From contig OX485807.1 in the NCBI GenBank assembly GCA_950295325.1, positions 18,137,666 to 18,201,665 on the forward strand: a DNA stretch of 64,000 nucleotides. The letters are read 5' to 3'. The position numbers were made by a program, and so were the translations under genes. The stretch comes from Polytrichum commune (lineage: Eukaryota > Streptophyta > Polytrichopsida > Polytrichales > Polytrichaceae). Shown piece after piece: positions 36,001-49,146 of the stretch. Under the pieces are notes generated by a model. It did no database searches. It had not been told where the DNA came from and was given only the letters and a program-made list of their open reading frames with translations. Positions within the stretch are counted from its first letter, which is position 1; each line of letters opens with the position of its first letter.

Positions 36001-36300
36001 CAATGCTCAAACATTAAAGTTTCAACCATTGTTTTTGGGCATGTTCTATACATGTGCATTTCAAATTTTAGATTTCAACACTAAGGGTTCAATTGAACAT
36101 GTTCTTCACATTTGTAATAGTTGTGGCGGAATCGGCGGAGGTGTGGGGATAAAAAGAGGACAAATAAAGTGAAGAGGATGAGATAAATTGCTCGTATGCA
36201 CATGCCCTATGCCCTTTGTTATGAACTCTGAAGTGCTTGATCATTAAGGTTTCAACCATCATGTTCTACACACGTGCATTTCAACTTTTAGAATGATTTA
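35978..36300. repeat. Direct duplication of about 95 bp
   Basis: TATGCCTTTTGTGATGAACT (about 35979) with CATGTTCTATACATGTGCAT recurs as TATGCCCTTTGTTATGAACT (about 36209) with CATGTTCTACACACGTGCAT. The copies are about 230 bp apart and imperfect. Confidence 0.7.
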
Positions 36301-37253
36301 ATTATATTTTTTTAATACATCTTAAGTTGATGTGACATGGAAGCCCGACACTTTTAAACAATCAATTTACCCCTAAATTATGTCATTTGAGTTCACATAG
36401 GGTAACATCAAGAAACATGTTATTTTATTGGTATATGACAATGATTTTTCAAAGTGAAAATGTAGAGTTTGTTACAAGGAAAAGACACCCCCTGATAGAA
36501 TTGAGAAACCAATACAATTTTCATAGGGTGAGGAGGGGACAATTTTCATTTGCCCCCCCCCCCCCTTAGTACATATCAATATGCAATTAACAACCTTATA
36601 AGCAATCTCAATGTCCAAATTTAGATGAATATATTTGACAACACAAATCTAAATAAATAAACCAATATTATTTGGGTTTTTTTAGGGCCACTTAATCATA
36701 TGTTGTCATCAATGGTTGGGTGGAGCATCACGGAGCCTTGAATTTGTTGACTATTCTACATTTAACAGTCAACATAATTGGGGGCCTTATGTGACCAAGT
36801 TATGGCTCCTTGGCCCTCACCTATCCATTCAAGGTGAACTCCAAAAAAAAATTGTGATAGAACTTGGTAACCCTGTCCATATTTGCAAATCATTGAAATT
36901 TAGATCTTGGGAATCATAGTTGTATTTTGTAGCAAACAATAAACAATTACCAATTAAGACCCATCTGCCTTACAGTGTATTTCAAAATGATGCACACTTT
37001 GTGTTGACTTGTACTCTCTACAACCCAATTAGGGTCAACGTGTTTTGAATAGTTAGTTTTTGTGGTTTGTCACAATTCTCAACTTGGATTTTATAGTTAG
37101 GATTTTTTTGGGATATGCAAGTGTGATATAAGCATTTTGGCAACAATATGTGGAATTTTCTAAGCTTTGCTATTGTTGCTCTAAGTCATGAGTGTCAAAG
37201 GCATATTAAGTCAATCATGTCGGCCCCTCCCCCTACCAATTATGTCAATTATT
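36301..37253. other. Intergenic, nothing firmly recognised
   Basis: A poly(C) tract lies at about 36554-36566. TTTAGGGCCACTTAATCATA at about 36683 resembles a Harbinger-type end (TTA-GGGCC), with no partner found. Confidence 0.35.
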
Positions 37254-37450
37254 GAGCCTAGAATGTTAACAAGTTTGAGCACATAGCCCAATCTCTTTAA
37301 ACATGTGTTTTTTGGTGGCCGTTTGTAGATCTACACCTAACCACACACCACTCAAATATAGGTGTCTCGACAAGATAAGTAACCGAATTAGGCATGTTCA
37401 CCTTATGCCACTTTTTTCTCTTAAGATAAGTGGGCTTTAAATGGACACTT
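37254..37450. repeat. Interspersed repeat copy 2 (empty-site version)
   Basis: This is inverted relative to copy 1 at 35524-36000. Read on the minus strand: TCGGTTACTTATCTTGTCGA, ACACC-TA-TATTTGAGTGG, then ACACATGTTTAAAGAGATTG. It lacks the 286-bp MITE and has one TA at the junction. Confidence 0.75.
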
Positions 37451-37639
37451 TTAGCACTACACCCACTATTTGTAGGATGCAAAACATGTAATTACTTTTG
37501 AGATGATTGCCAATTTTAGAGTGTATGTGGCCATTTTTCTCATTTATTTTGGAGCCCACATGAATTTATTTTATTATCGAAGTGAATACTCTCAAGCTCA
37601 TCAAATGGTCATATAGATCCCCCAATTACGATTTTGACT

Positions 37640-37780
37640 ATTGCACCTTAAACGGTTAACAAATCTTAAGATTGTAGCCCAATCTCTTTGAAACACATGT
37701 CTTTCTTTTTGGAGTGCATTCTTACATTTAAATTTGAACACACACACAACTCAAACATATATTTGGTTAAGAAAAATCAT
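37640..37780. repeat. Interspersed repeat copy 3 (diverged)
   Basis: Same orientation as copy 2, with TAGCCCAATCTCTTTGAAAC, ACATGTCTTTCTTTTTGGAG and ACTCAAACATATATTTGGTT in the same order. Confidence 0.6.
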
Positions 37781-38950
37781 AAAGTTAGCATGCTTGCATG
37801 CCTTTGAGATAGGTTTTCTTCCCTATTTCAAAATGTAGCCCTATATAGCCTTAAGTCTTCCTATCATTTAGATTGTCAAGTTGATACTAGTTGTTATTTC
37901 AAGAGGCCATTGTGCTCCATTATTGTAGGCTTCTCCTCATAGTTTATGATTTGGTGGGTCATGCTATACGAATGTAATATATTTATGACTAATAAATATC
38001 CACCAATTATTGTTTTAACCTTCTAGAGCATCATCACATATTCCACAACAACAATATTGCACATAAATACGGTATTCCAACACATATTGGTTGTATTCCT
38101 AGTGTATTTGGTTGCAGTAAAAGGGATGACCATGGCCATGGGTCTAGATCCTCTACAAGATTTGACATGGAAGACCTAATCACCACTCTCTCCTATGTAA
38201 TCTTCTCTATGAACTTCTCATTTAGGTATTCTCTCACCATACTATTTTGTACTACCACCTCTAAATAAACACCAAAGCATTGAAAATTCACTTTCTAGTG
38301 GCATAAAATAAGTTTCCTCAAACCTACTCTCAACCTAATACAAACCATCTCCCTACTTTCATATTTGTTATCTAAAAACACCTTTATATCCCAAGTGAAG
38401 AAAAGAAAGACATGGTTAATAACAAGCAACTAGTCGCAGGAGTGCAATGCCCTATTATTACTCTACATACATGGCTAGTTTTGGTTGGTGATCTGACCGA
38501 GGCCAACAACTTTGGCTCATTTTAAAAACCACTTGAAGTTGATAGTCAGTTGCAATTGGACTCCACTTGAAAAACGAGTTGCTAGCACTAGCACTTCCAA
38601 ATTACATCACATACGTGGTTGGTTATGATTGATTGCCAAACTTTTGTTTTATCGACTCTGTCTGTAGGATAGAGACTATGCATCGACTTCTATGTTTCAA
38701 GAGTAAATTTCCTAACCACTTTGCATTCACACTTGAACATTACTTGTTCATGTTATTTTTTCACATAACTTACCATCTCTAAGTCTCTTTCCAAAGGGTA
38801 GAAACAGTAAAAAATATCACTTTTTCCAGAGTAAGGGGGATAATTCAGTGTTTGTCCCAAGTTTGTTGCTGCCCCTGCCCGCCGAGCCTGGTTGGGATGG
38901 CCAAATACTTGAAAAGCACTGATGAACCTCGAAATTTATTTCGCGGGCTG
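37781..38950. other. Intergenic, nothing recognised
   Basis: AT-rich DNA with only short frames and no repeats noticed. It ends at the GC-rich promoter-like region near 38.95 kb. Confidence 0.35.
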
Positions 38951-39070
38951 CCCGTGAGACGGGGCCCACAACAATCCGGGCCCCACCTCCACAGGGAGAC
39001 GAGGCTGCCGTGAGCCCTGGTTCCGCTTCTTTGTCGTGGGTCTCCGTTACACCAAACCCTAGGCAAACGT
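38951..39070 (+). promoter_or_regulatory. GC-rich promoter-like region, likely of the CCCH gene
   Basis: GGGGCCCACA at 38961 and CCGGGCCCC at about 38976 contain GGGCCC site-II/TCP-type words. ACCAAACCCTAGGC near 39052 is telo-box-like. These combinations are common in promoters of broadly expressed plant genes. A pyrimidine-rich leader with splice donors follows. Assignment to the gene at 45224 is inferred. Confidence 0.5.
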
Positions 39071-42000
39071 TCCACCATAGCCACGCTCCACGGACGCTTC
39101 TCGCTCTCCCCCGTGCAATCTTCTTCACGTCCTCCTCGTCTCGTTTAGGTATGCTCTCACCCCCGACTCTTTCTTTCTCATCCTATCGCAATTCTCTTGT
39201 CTTCTGCCCAAACATTTCCTAAGCATTTGTTCCGCCATTGCCAGTTTCCTCTGTCCTCCTCCTCGTATCTTCGTTACGGATCCCCTTGTTAGGTAAGCAC
39301 TTGCCCTAGACTCATCATGCATTTTCCTATTCTCGTGCAATATCTCTTTGTTTGTTGGGTCAAAGACTAGACATGTATCACATACCGCTGATTTTCCTTT
39401 CCTCCCGCTATCTTTCTTCGAATTCCAAATTTGGTGCTGCATCCGTTTCTACTCTTGTGCACAAATTCTTTCCATTTCGACCAAACCCTGTGGCGATGTG
39501 TTATGCCATAATCGCACGCTTCTGATGTTCCTCGTCCTCCTTGCTTTGCGGATTTCTACTAAGTATAACCTCGTCCTAGATGTAATTTAGAATTTCAGGG
39601 TTTTCTTCGGGGTAGTGATTTGCTCTTAGCAGCTTTGGTTTTGGTGTTTTGCCTGCACAGGGCAGGCCTTACCTGTAGAATGATACCTGGTTCAACACTG
39701 AGTGCCGAGAGCTAATTTCCACGTTGGATTGAACACGGTCCTGCCCAATATGTATACGACACGTGGTAAAATTGTCTAAAAACGATGATTTTGTGTGGAA
39801 CCAGACAACATTCTACGGTATTGTGCGACAGCAATGCAGGATTGGGTTACCTGGGGTTGGAGCTCTCTCAGGAGTGTAGAAAGTTTGTGTGGTGAAGTGA
39901 CTACAAACCTGTCCTTGTGTTAGGTATAATTCAGCAGAATGAGTTGTGTAGAATAATACAGGTCGGATACTCAGTGAGGGGCATGCATCTTTACTTGTGC
40001 TGCACTTTGTTCACAAATTTAGAGTTTCATTTATCGCCGTACTTGTGCCTTAGGGAGAAAATGGTGATCATTGAGGATACTTATCGAGTATACCCATTGT
40101 TATATAGAGTCTTTTCCTTTTCTGTAGGATTTGGCCGTCTTTTGGGAACTGCTTTAGGTACTTTGCTGTAGGTCCTTTGCTTTAGGTACTTAGCGCTGTC
40201 AATTACTTCCACATTTCGTTTGTACTAAATGTATGGTTAGGGGTAGCCTGCCATGACATTCAAGCTTTAGTGCCTGCCTCTAGCTCCATCAACTCGGCCA
40301 ACTATCTTCTTATTCGAACATGACAATCTTGGTTGGACTCCTCCAATGTGCAAAGGCAATCTCATTCAATTTAATCCTTAAAACTCTTTTAGAGCCTGAT
40401 TTGGGCCTCTCATATATGTGGGATGTTGATATTGGACAACGTGAATATAGATTGTGATGTGACTTTCTGGTTGATATTGGTAGCTTGTTGTCTTGCAAAG
40501 GTTGTTCTTCTCAACACCCACACAAAGTAACTTGAAAAGAGCATGAAGAAGATTTATATCCACTTTAAAGAGAGAACATACAATTAGTATGAACAGGCTA
40601 AAAGCATTTAGGGGCTAAGATTGACGCTTCCTTGTCTCCACATGGAGATGCATCAGCGAGTCATCTCTTATGCCAGCGCAAGCGCTGTGTTGAATTAAAG
40701 TCTAACGTTTTGCAGTTTTATCTGTTCTGCTGATAAAGGGACATAATTCATAATAGAAAACAAGATGGCTTGATTGTACTTATCCAGATTTGGGTCCAAA
40801 CCCACTAGAGATGTATTGCAAATTGTATTGTGAAGTATTCTTGGATATCCTAGAAGCTAAGCTATACCACCCACCTCAATGCAAGTGTATGGAAAGTTTA
40901 CAGTGAAGGGTGTAGTATATTTTAGTGTATGGAGACAAAGTGATAAGCTGACATTGTCGCACACTGTACAAATTTGCACACATGACATTACTAGTTGTGA
41001 GAGGTTCTCGGCACGTGGTACTTGCTGCGCAATGAATCGCAGCTGTTGTCTTCATAATGACCTTCATTAAACCTTTGGGAAACTTAAGTGATGCTGTGAG
41101 TGTAGAGTCACAAAACTTGACAGTATGGAGATGAACTTTCAGGTTCTAGGGAATGAAGACCTAACCTTGAAGTGCAAGTGGACCACTGCTCTAGTATTTG
41201 ATATCTGTGAAAAACCATGCCCATCTTTATTTTGCCCTTCCAATAGCCTGGGACGTCCTAAACTTGACAAACACTTGTTTCTATCTCTTGTGTTGAAAAT
41301 GTGCATATACATTACACAGGATTGGCAACCATACAAGGAGTAGTAGAAGACTATATAGAAGGCCTTCAGTTTAGAGATTTAGTTTGCTATTCTAGCCTTT
41401 TCTTTCAATGGTCATTGATACACCTTGGTGGTAGGTGAGAAGATGTTTCGCTGTCTGAAATTTGAGAATGTAGGCTTCTGCCTCACCTGCTGGATTGGTA
41501 TTGTGGACATTGCCTATTCATAACAGATGCACAGCTAATCCGGGCTACCTATTGATTGAGAGTAGGATAGTTGGGGCAAGCAGTTTAAGAATTCAATCAT
41601 AACTTGCCAGCATCTCATGGCTCTCAAAGGAAAGAAAATTAAAGTAGTTATTCGAGTGTGACTTTCGCTGTCAACTTTTTCAATTTCCTTACGGAGAGGT
41701 TAGTTTTTTTTGGAGGACATGAGCCTAACGAACTGTGACATGACAAGAGTTTTTGCACCAAACGTTCGCAATGACAGGATATGACTATGTGAAAGAGAGT
41801 GGGGCTTCAAACAAACCAAATACAACCTTTTGGAATATCAACCTCGATTTTACATAAATTATGTCTAGACTATGCAGAGAACTCAGAGGAGATTAGAAAG
41901 AGGAATAGCTTTTCAGGAAATATCTCATATGGATTCCATTTGTGGAATCTTATATTGTTCCGGTTAGAAAGCCCGGACCTCTTCTGCTGTCCAGGTGAGA

Positions 42001-45000
42001 GCAGGCGCAGGTTAGGGTTAGGGTATGGGGTCGTGAGGGTTCCGCTGAGTGATAATCCTACTGTTTTTGGAGCCCTGCGTGCGACGCCTTGAAGTTTATG
42101 GAGTAGAGTGGGTGGCGATTATGGTTGGCTTCACACACATTTTCGGAATTTGGACCGGCTCTAAGATATTGTGGAAATTGTCTTTCAGAGGAGGGATAGA
42201 AGCAAAATATAGTGTAATTGCATGTAGACAACAGCCGGATTGTAACCATGCTTTGTACCTTTCACATAATGAAACATATGTACCCTTTAGGTTCTGTCAA
42301 AATTAAGTGAATGCATACAAGGTGTCTGCAACGGAACTCTTTTTAATTATATCCTATGGTGTTTTTCAATTAACTTTCTTTCAAGAGGTTTGTGGACAAT
42401 CCCTTTATTGAAAGAATTTAGATATCAAGTCTATAGCAACGGTTTTTGGGCTTTGTCCAAGTATATAGAATCTCACAGCAGATCTTTAAGGATTGTTGCC
42501 AACTTTTATAGTGCTTCATAAATGAGAACTTTTATGACGAGGGATATTTGGATGTTGTGATAGTTATTCAGCTAATAATTTTGACAGAACTTTTTTTGTG
42601 ATGTTTACTACATTGAAAATGTTTGAAATGCTGGACAACTCTCTTCAATTCAAATTTTCTTTGTCATTCCTTTGGGGGTCACTTTAAGATCAGGGGCTGT
42701 TTATCTCAATACTGGTGTTGTTTTCTGAATAAATCCATTAAAGACTATTCTCCTAAGAGGGCCATTGCCTGTGGCTGAAAATTTACTTATTGTCTTGACA
42801 ATGACATTTGTCTTTCATTTGAGTATAAGTTTACCAACTCTTGTCGTTTCAACTTTTTTCTCTTGACTTTGCAGTGAGTGTGCGGAACTTGGAGGAATAG
42901 CCAGAGTGGCTGAAAGGAGGAACATTGCGTGACCTTGAATTGGAAGACTTAAAACTTCTTGATGAATTGGTATGTGCACAGCTTGCTTGTTTCTTTCTTT
43001 CTTTCTTTTTCAGGGTCACTTGATGGACATAATTGATGGTCATCAAGTGTTGTTGGATGTTGTATACATCGTTGTAGACACAAGTATAATGTGGTGAGTC
43101 TTTGGGGTTTTGCTTTAGCTGGAGGAACAAGACGAATGTAATCCTTGCGAAGACAATGGGTCTCAGCAAGGCTGTTCAATCAGTCTCTATGCTTGGTTTT
43201 CTGCAGGTGCGTATATGAGTCTATAGTAGATCATATGACAACATGTATTATTTAGCGGTTATGCTGGTTCTGCGACCAATATTTTTCCTTGACACCTTTG
43301 TCTCAGTGGTGTGCATGAAGATTTTAAGAATGTCATTGTAGATTTAACTCTTTAGGAGTATTTGGAATGATGTGCCCTCTGAAAATCAGGTGTGATGTAA
43401 ATAGTCTATGGTCTTTGATATTTCTTCCACCTGATCACATGCAGGGGCAGAGCATGGGAAACCTTACATCACATCATGGACAATATAATTCAATTCCATG
43501 GGTAGGCTAGACAGGTCTTAAATGGTTACTCATTCCGATTACTCCATTTTGTTTAAGGATATTTAGCATGTGATACAACACCAGATGATTAGTGAATCAA
43601 AATGAAGGCTGTAGTCATCTTCATAATTTTCGCTAAGGTATTCTGAAGGCTAGTATAAGGTTCTGTTAGGCAAGAGCTACTGTGGCACTGAGAAATTTCA
43701 TTACTTTGATTGTGTACTTTATGAAACATCAAGGCATGGTATGGCAGACCTTGAACTGGGAAAACACACTTAGTTGTCCCAGTTAGAGGACTTGCACCTT
43801 AATACCAGGGTTGGGTTGGGATGGGATGGGTCAGTGAAGTTGGCACAGGTTAGAGTTGAAAATTACTTATTAAATCAAAAGGATTGAATTTTCAAATATT
43901 AACTGTGATACAACTATGGTAACTGACTCTTTATGGCTACCAATTTATTTCTCGGGCTTAAAATTGGGGCACCATACCTAGTTTCTTACTAGACACTTTT
44001 GAGGCACCCTATTAGTCATTTGTAAGGTGTTGTTGTCTCTGGTTGCTGTATTGAATTGATTTGTGGGCTTCTGGAAGCCCTGGGACCCTTCCTCCTCCTA
44101 TGTGACAGTGTCTTCTATACTGAATAGTTATTTGTCAGTATATGATGCATATGTCTTGTATTGCTATTTCTTGCACTGGAATGCGTCACTGCCACCCTTA
44201 TTTTTAAACCCGTCATCTATAATTCTCCTCTTCTAACATAAGTCCTTAGACCATGTTCAGGCTTTTACTAGACTTCTGATAGAAATGAAACCGCACTCTT
44301 ATGCAGCATCCATTTGTAATACCAAAGTGATTGAGTCATCAAAAGTGCTCTCCATGCAGAGTGCGGGCCCAGAAATATGAGGTAACGTATTCCTGTGGGC
44401 AGTACTCAGTGGAAATTATAGAAACCTAACCAGTTAGATTGACGGCTTATGGTGCATTTGCTTGCTGAAGCTGCCATTATGCTTGCATGAGATGACAGAA
44501 AAATTCTGTGCTTCAAATGCTCTAATTGATTTTCAGATATTCAACCCTAGAAACTCTTAATGAAATTCAGTTGCTCACATCAGCCTTCTCTTTTTCAGTA
44601 CGATGTTGCCAGCTTCTCCAGTGGTTTGGAGTGGTCCAGAGAGTATTAATGCTGAGTGCCAAAAAGCAGGTATTTGAGTCAAGATTATGAACATTATTAA
44701 ACATCTTTAGAGGTGGAAATAGATTTTGTGATGGTATTTCTGTTGTACATTTTTTCTGTTCAGAGCATGTGCACTATGATCAGAAAAACTTACTGGTTTA
44801 GCCAGAAAATTGTGGGAGCAAGAGTGTTTGTGTTGTTGTATGAGGAATTTATAATGTATAATGTGTTGTTGTAGGGTTTATAATGAGCCTGTTTTTATTG
44901 TTGGCAATAATGTTGTGGGAATGTGGGGTGTGTGCACAGATGTGTGGAGAAGGGAGTCTGCGAGAAGGAAGGCAAAAATAAAGCAGATTTTACTTTGGTT

Positions 45001-45223
45001 ATGATTTGCTACCGTGCTGCATGTATCTGCTGCGGCAACAACATTCCAAATTTTTCTAATCTTGCGGCATGTTGTGAACATGGGAGAGGTTTCTAGAGTT
45101 TTGTGGTGAAAGGTGTCAGGCTTTGTTGCTGGAATATTCATCTTATACATCTCAACAATCCTTTTGTGAGTTCGGGTTACATAACCAGGGATTCTGGTGG
45201 CTCCTTCAAAATAAATGGCTACC
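39071..45223 (+). other. Probable spliced 5' leader of the CCCH gene
   Basis: No coding gene was recognised in about 6 kb, but exon-like segments with good splice sites occur. There are leader donors GTTTAG|GTATGC at about 39148 and TTGTTAG|GTAAGC at 39293. One internal exon is 42875-42969 (acceptor GACTTTGCAG, donor ATTG|GTATGT). Another is 44599-44669 (acceptor TCTTTTTCAG, donor GCAG|GTATTT). The exon at 44599 opens an upstream frame starting MLPASPVVWSGPES. Which exons are joined, and whether they belong to the CCCH mRNA or to a separate non-coding RNA, cannot be settled here. Confidence 0.4.
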
Positions 45224-48200
45224 ATGGAGGAGGAGGTGTTAAGGAAAAACACAGACTGCGTGTACTTTCTGGCGTCTCCCCTAACATGCAAGAAGGTAAT
45301 TATACAACTATCACCTTTAATTTTGTGTTTCAGTTATACCAGTTTGTTGTAGTTTATACTTTGTTGTTCCTCCTTCGACTTCTCTTGCTCCAAGTGCAGT
45401 ATTGGCAATGATAGCATATAACACATACTCTTTGACAAAGAATTGACTTCGTGTTTGTCATTCTTCCGGCTCTAGTCTGACTATGAAAATGCCAAATACA
45501 TATTATGTATGTATATGTATAGTAGGTTGCATATGATCCAGATAATGATAATAATTTCACTTGAAGGTACTCTCTACAATCACTGACGTTCTACTACATG
45601 TGCAGGGCATAGAGTGCGAGTTCAGGCACAGTGAAAGTGCCCGAATTAATCCAAGGGACTGCTGGTATTGGCTAGGTGGCAAATGTTTGATGGTTGACTG
45701 TCCTTTTCGGCATCCTGTATGTTACTTTCCCCATGCTTACTCTTCTGTTGTCTTGGATTTTGAAGAGCTGGAAAGCTGTTAATCAGAAATTCTGGCTGAT
45801 ATCTTGCTGCTGTTGATGATTGGTTGCTGGTCAAAGAGAATAATAGGTGCCTTCTGGGAGTTCAGTTTTATTTTGGGATTTTGGATATTTGGTAAGTGGA
45901 GGACACAATAACACTGATTATGGTAAATAGTTTGGGCATATGTACAGTGTGACTTACTATGGGTGACCCTATAGTGTGGCCCACAGTATATGCCATCACG
46001 TCTAGTTGCACCTAGTTAATAGTGTGCAACCCTGGATACAGCTTGCCATGCCTCCATGATATACCTGCCTCCTTCCCCTAGGTTAGAAGTCTTTCAAATG
46101 CACTAAAAATACTATAGCCTACAATGTGGACCTGATTTTTCATTTTGTGGGTTTGTAAATAGTGTGCACCCACAGTATTATCCCTGTGTTTCTAGTGTGG
46201 AAATAAGCTCAATTGTGTGGCCGACAGTATGTATCATTAATAGTGTAATTGTTAGCTTCCAGTCTTCTTGGTTGTGTAATGTAACTGATAGGCTCTTGTT
46301 GATGTTTTAATTTGGCAGCCTCTGGATGGGAGGCCAGTGACGTCAGGCCCCCCCACTGGGACAGTTCCTGCTAGAGCACCAGCAGTGACTAAGGCCACAA
46401 CTCCTTGTTTCTTTTTCTCCCAAGGTTATTGTGCCAAGGGCGACAAATGTCCGTTTCAACATGGTGGGTCTACTGCCTCCAGCGGACAACAACCTGGACC
46501 TAATATAAGAGCTTCAAAAACTGCTTTTGCTGGGCATATGGCTAAAAAAGCTGGGCACAATGGCCCTGCTGTTGTAAAGATGGAAGAGGAAGGAGCGCAA
46601 GAAGGTCCGGGTGTCACTAAAATTAGACCTGACCCATCATCTGCACTAGCCAAAAACTCTCTGCCACAGGTGGAGAAAAAGGAAGGTCAAAATGCAGGAT
46701 CTTTATTACAAAATGGGTCATCGAAAGGAAGGCCTGAAGCAGCAGCACCTTCGAAGGCCAATAGACCACATGTACGCCAACTTCACTCTGGAGATGAGCG
46801 TTTCTCAAATGGATTGAAAGGGGAGGACTGTTGGGAGGAATCGTCACCTGGGTTTGATGTCCTGGTGAACGTGGGGCCGGATCAATTATATGATGAAAGT
46901 GGTCAGTATCAAAGTGGGCATGAGGCAGAAAGGTCTGGCCATGCATCTCAAAGGAAAGGGCAACGGATGTATCCAACCGATGAATTTGATGAGTATGGCG
47001 GTGACTTTATGGGTGGTGTTGATCAGTCAGGGTTTGCTGTAGGGGGACAATATAACCGTGTGGGCTATGAGGATTATGGGCATGAAGGCCCTGACCCCAT
47101 GCTTTATACACAAGGAATGCCATTTGGCATGAGGGCAGAAGGTCCAGAAGGAGGAAGAGATAGAATGGTCTTGGATTTTGGGAAGGACCAAAAGCAAATG
47201 CTGAAGCGCCAAAGATCAGATGGTCATTCAGCAGGGGGAAAAAATACCCGAAGGCCGCGGATAGAGGCAGGACAAGATAACTACTTCGTTAAGAGGATGC
47301 AAGAGGAAGCACAAAGGTCACATGAGCTGCACTTGAGACATCAACTAGTTATGCAACAACAGCAGGGTGTTGGTAAAGGTAAGCCAAATAATGGAAGAAG
47401 GCCAACTGATCGACTTTCAGCTGAGATGGGAAGGAGGTTAGAACAAAACCCAAATATGGAGAATCATCTTCATAGATCAACACAAAATGGGGACATGGGG
47501 CTGACCAAAACAGAGAAGCTCAAGGGAGAAGGCGATAAGCGTAGAATGGATAATGATAGGCGACTACAATCTGAGACTGCTATGGTAGTTGATGATCGAA
47601 GGGGTCGCCAAATTGAGCAGAAGAAAGAAGTGCCTGCGTCTTTTGCAGGTCCCAAATCTCTGGCGCAAATACTAGCTGAGAAGCGGAAAGCCGCTGCCAC
47701 CACAGGAGGTGTTGTGGAAAGTAACACTAGCCCTGTGGAGCCACAGAAAAGAGAGCAAACTAGTAGTATAGACCTTACTCCCCATGACAATCCACCAGTT
47801 CACATAGCAATACCTGGGGATGAAAGAAAGATAAAATTGGAGAAGGTCGTAGGTCAAGAGTCTACTAAACCTGTAGCCTTTTCAGGACCAAAGTCTTTGA
47901 GTGACATACTTCAAGCCAAACACAAAGGAGAAAGTGATGCAGTTTCGATGAACCCGATTCGAAGCCAAATTACTCGGGGAGGAGTTGATAATTTAGTGAC
48001 CAACAATGAATATGTCACAGCCACTGATAAATCTACGAGTATCAACAATGAAGCAGCTGAGGACAATGGGGATGAAGCACTGGATGACATGGTGGCAGGA
48101 GAGGAAGAGTTAGGCAATAGCATGGAGATTGATAACCTCACTTTGGATGCACATAGGCTAGGTGGTAATCATGAGCTAAAGATTGACACAGATGCTTTTG

Positions 48201-48304
48201 GACTTGAAAACAAGTTAAGCATAGAGCTTGAAGAGGATGAGGAATACACTGTAGATGATGAGGATGACGATTTTGCCAAAAAGCTGGGAGGTTTCTTTTC
48301 TTAG
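45224..48304 (+). CDS. Triple CCCH zinc-finger protein (plant C3H17-like / ZC3H11A-like)
   Basis: A putative RNA-binding nuclear protein of 722 aa from three exons: 45224-45295, 45606-45716 and 46319-48304, all phase 0. The start ACCATGG at 45224 has a strong context and gives MEEEVLRKNTDCVYFLASPL, like plant homologues. There are three CCCH fingers. Finger 1 is C12/C22/C28/H32, split by intron 1. Finger 2 is C43/C51/C56/H60, inside NPRDCWYWLGGKCLMVDCPF. Finger 3 is C91/C99/C105/H109. A long disordered, charged middle follows. A motif then appears twice, GPKSLAQILAEKRK (from residue 505) and GPKSLSDILQAKHK (from 584). The C terminus is acidic and ends DDDFAKKLGGFFS, also seen in relatives. 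Pairing with ZC3H11A-type mRNA-export factors is inferred from the finger pattern; the exact function is unknown. Confidence 0.93.
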
Positions 48305-48614
48305 CAGTAGACAGGATATCTCCTCAGGTTAGGCCAGTGTCTTGTTGAACTATTTGACATTGAGGAGATTGATTTATAATCCAGGTGGAAGCAAAATGGA
48401 GCAGGATCCACCTGCCTGTTTGACACTATTCCCTTGGGGGTTTTTTTTATACCATTAAGGACGTTTGTTCAGTGGTGATGGGAGTGGAGTAGAGCAACCC
48501 AATCCATCCATGTTTGATTATTCCTGGCCCCTTGGTTGTGATTTTTAGATTTTTGGTTATGTTGATAGTGTAACCCCAGGGGAGCAATATCTCCTTCTAT
48601 GAGTTCATAATAAA
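48305..48614 (+). terminator. 3' untranslated region and AATAAA signal of the CCCH gene
   Basis: About 300 bp after the stop, AATAAA occurs at 48609-48614, followed by T/G-rich sequence (GGTTGGTTCTCTTTG). It is a plausible cleavage and polyadenylation site. Confidence 0.55.
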
Positions 48615-48719
48615 ATGTAGGGTTGGTTCTCTTTGTAAACCTGCGAGTTGCAGCAAGTGCAAGTGTTCTTGCATATGTATGGCTGGACTATCATTGGAAA
48701 CATGAGTTCAACTCAGTGT

Positions 48720-48773
48720 CTGGGGAGATTTTTGGGAATAATCTGTCGAGATCCCAGTGTTAATTTTCCCCGA
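48720..48773. repeat. Short fragment of the ACCGGTT foldback family
   Basis: TGGGGAGATTTTTGGGAATA and GTCGAGATCCCAGTGTTA match the outer end of the arm at 17.4 kb. Only about 55 bp remain. Confidence 0.6.
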
Positions 48774-49146
48774 TAATATGACTATGATGCTCGTAATAGG
48801 ACATTTTTTAGGCCTGATTTGTCATATAATAGAGGTAATTAGTGCGTGCAGGTGGTAGGACCTGCACTAACGATTTGCCATGGGACCGGGGAGTATATGG
48901 TGATTTCATCGATGGGTTATTTTAAGTGAACGCAAGTTACTTGTTTTAGACCTCGGTTTCAAAACATACATTACATGTCTCTTTAGATTGGAAATTAGAT
49001 CACTCTTCAATTTCTTGACTTCGGAGGTGACAATAGTCTTCAGTGACGGATGCTTTCATTTTGGTTATATTTTAAACATTTTTGGTGTTGATGACCACGT
49101 CTCCACACAAACTAGCTTGCACACAATTTGGTAAGCACTAACCTCC
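48774..49146. other. Intergenic, nothing recognised
   Basis: Lies between the CCCH gene and the pogo relic. It may contain the decayed N-terminal part of that transposase, but no helix-turn-helix motif could be read. Confidence 0.3.

Noticed and set aside
35672-36172. 166-codon open frame on the plus strand
   Set aside because: It starts inside the TA-flanked MITE and runs into an interspersed repeat; the other copies of that repeat are not open. No family resemblance.
42000-42035. Telomere-like GGTTAGGGTTAGGG
   Set aside because: Only two units and not the usual plant TTTAGGG; no array.
44878-45291. 137-codon open frame on the minus strand
   Set aside because: It lies opposite the leader and exon 1 of the CCCH gene, whose frame and homology are clear on the plus strand.
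46623-48141. Several minus-strand frames of 60-117 codons
   Set aside because: All are antisense shadows of the long third exon of the CCCH gene.
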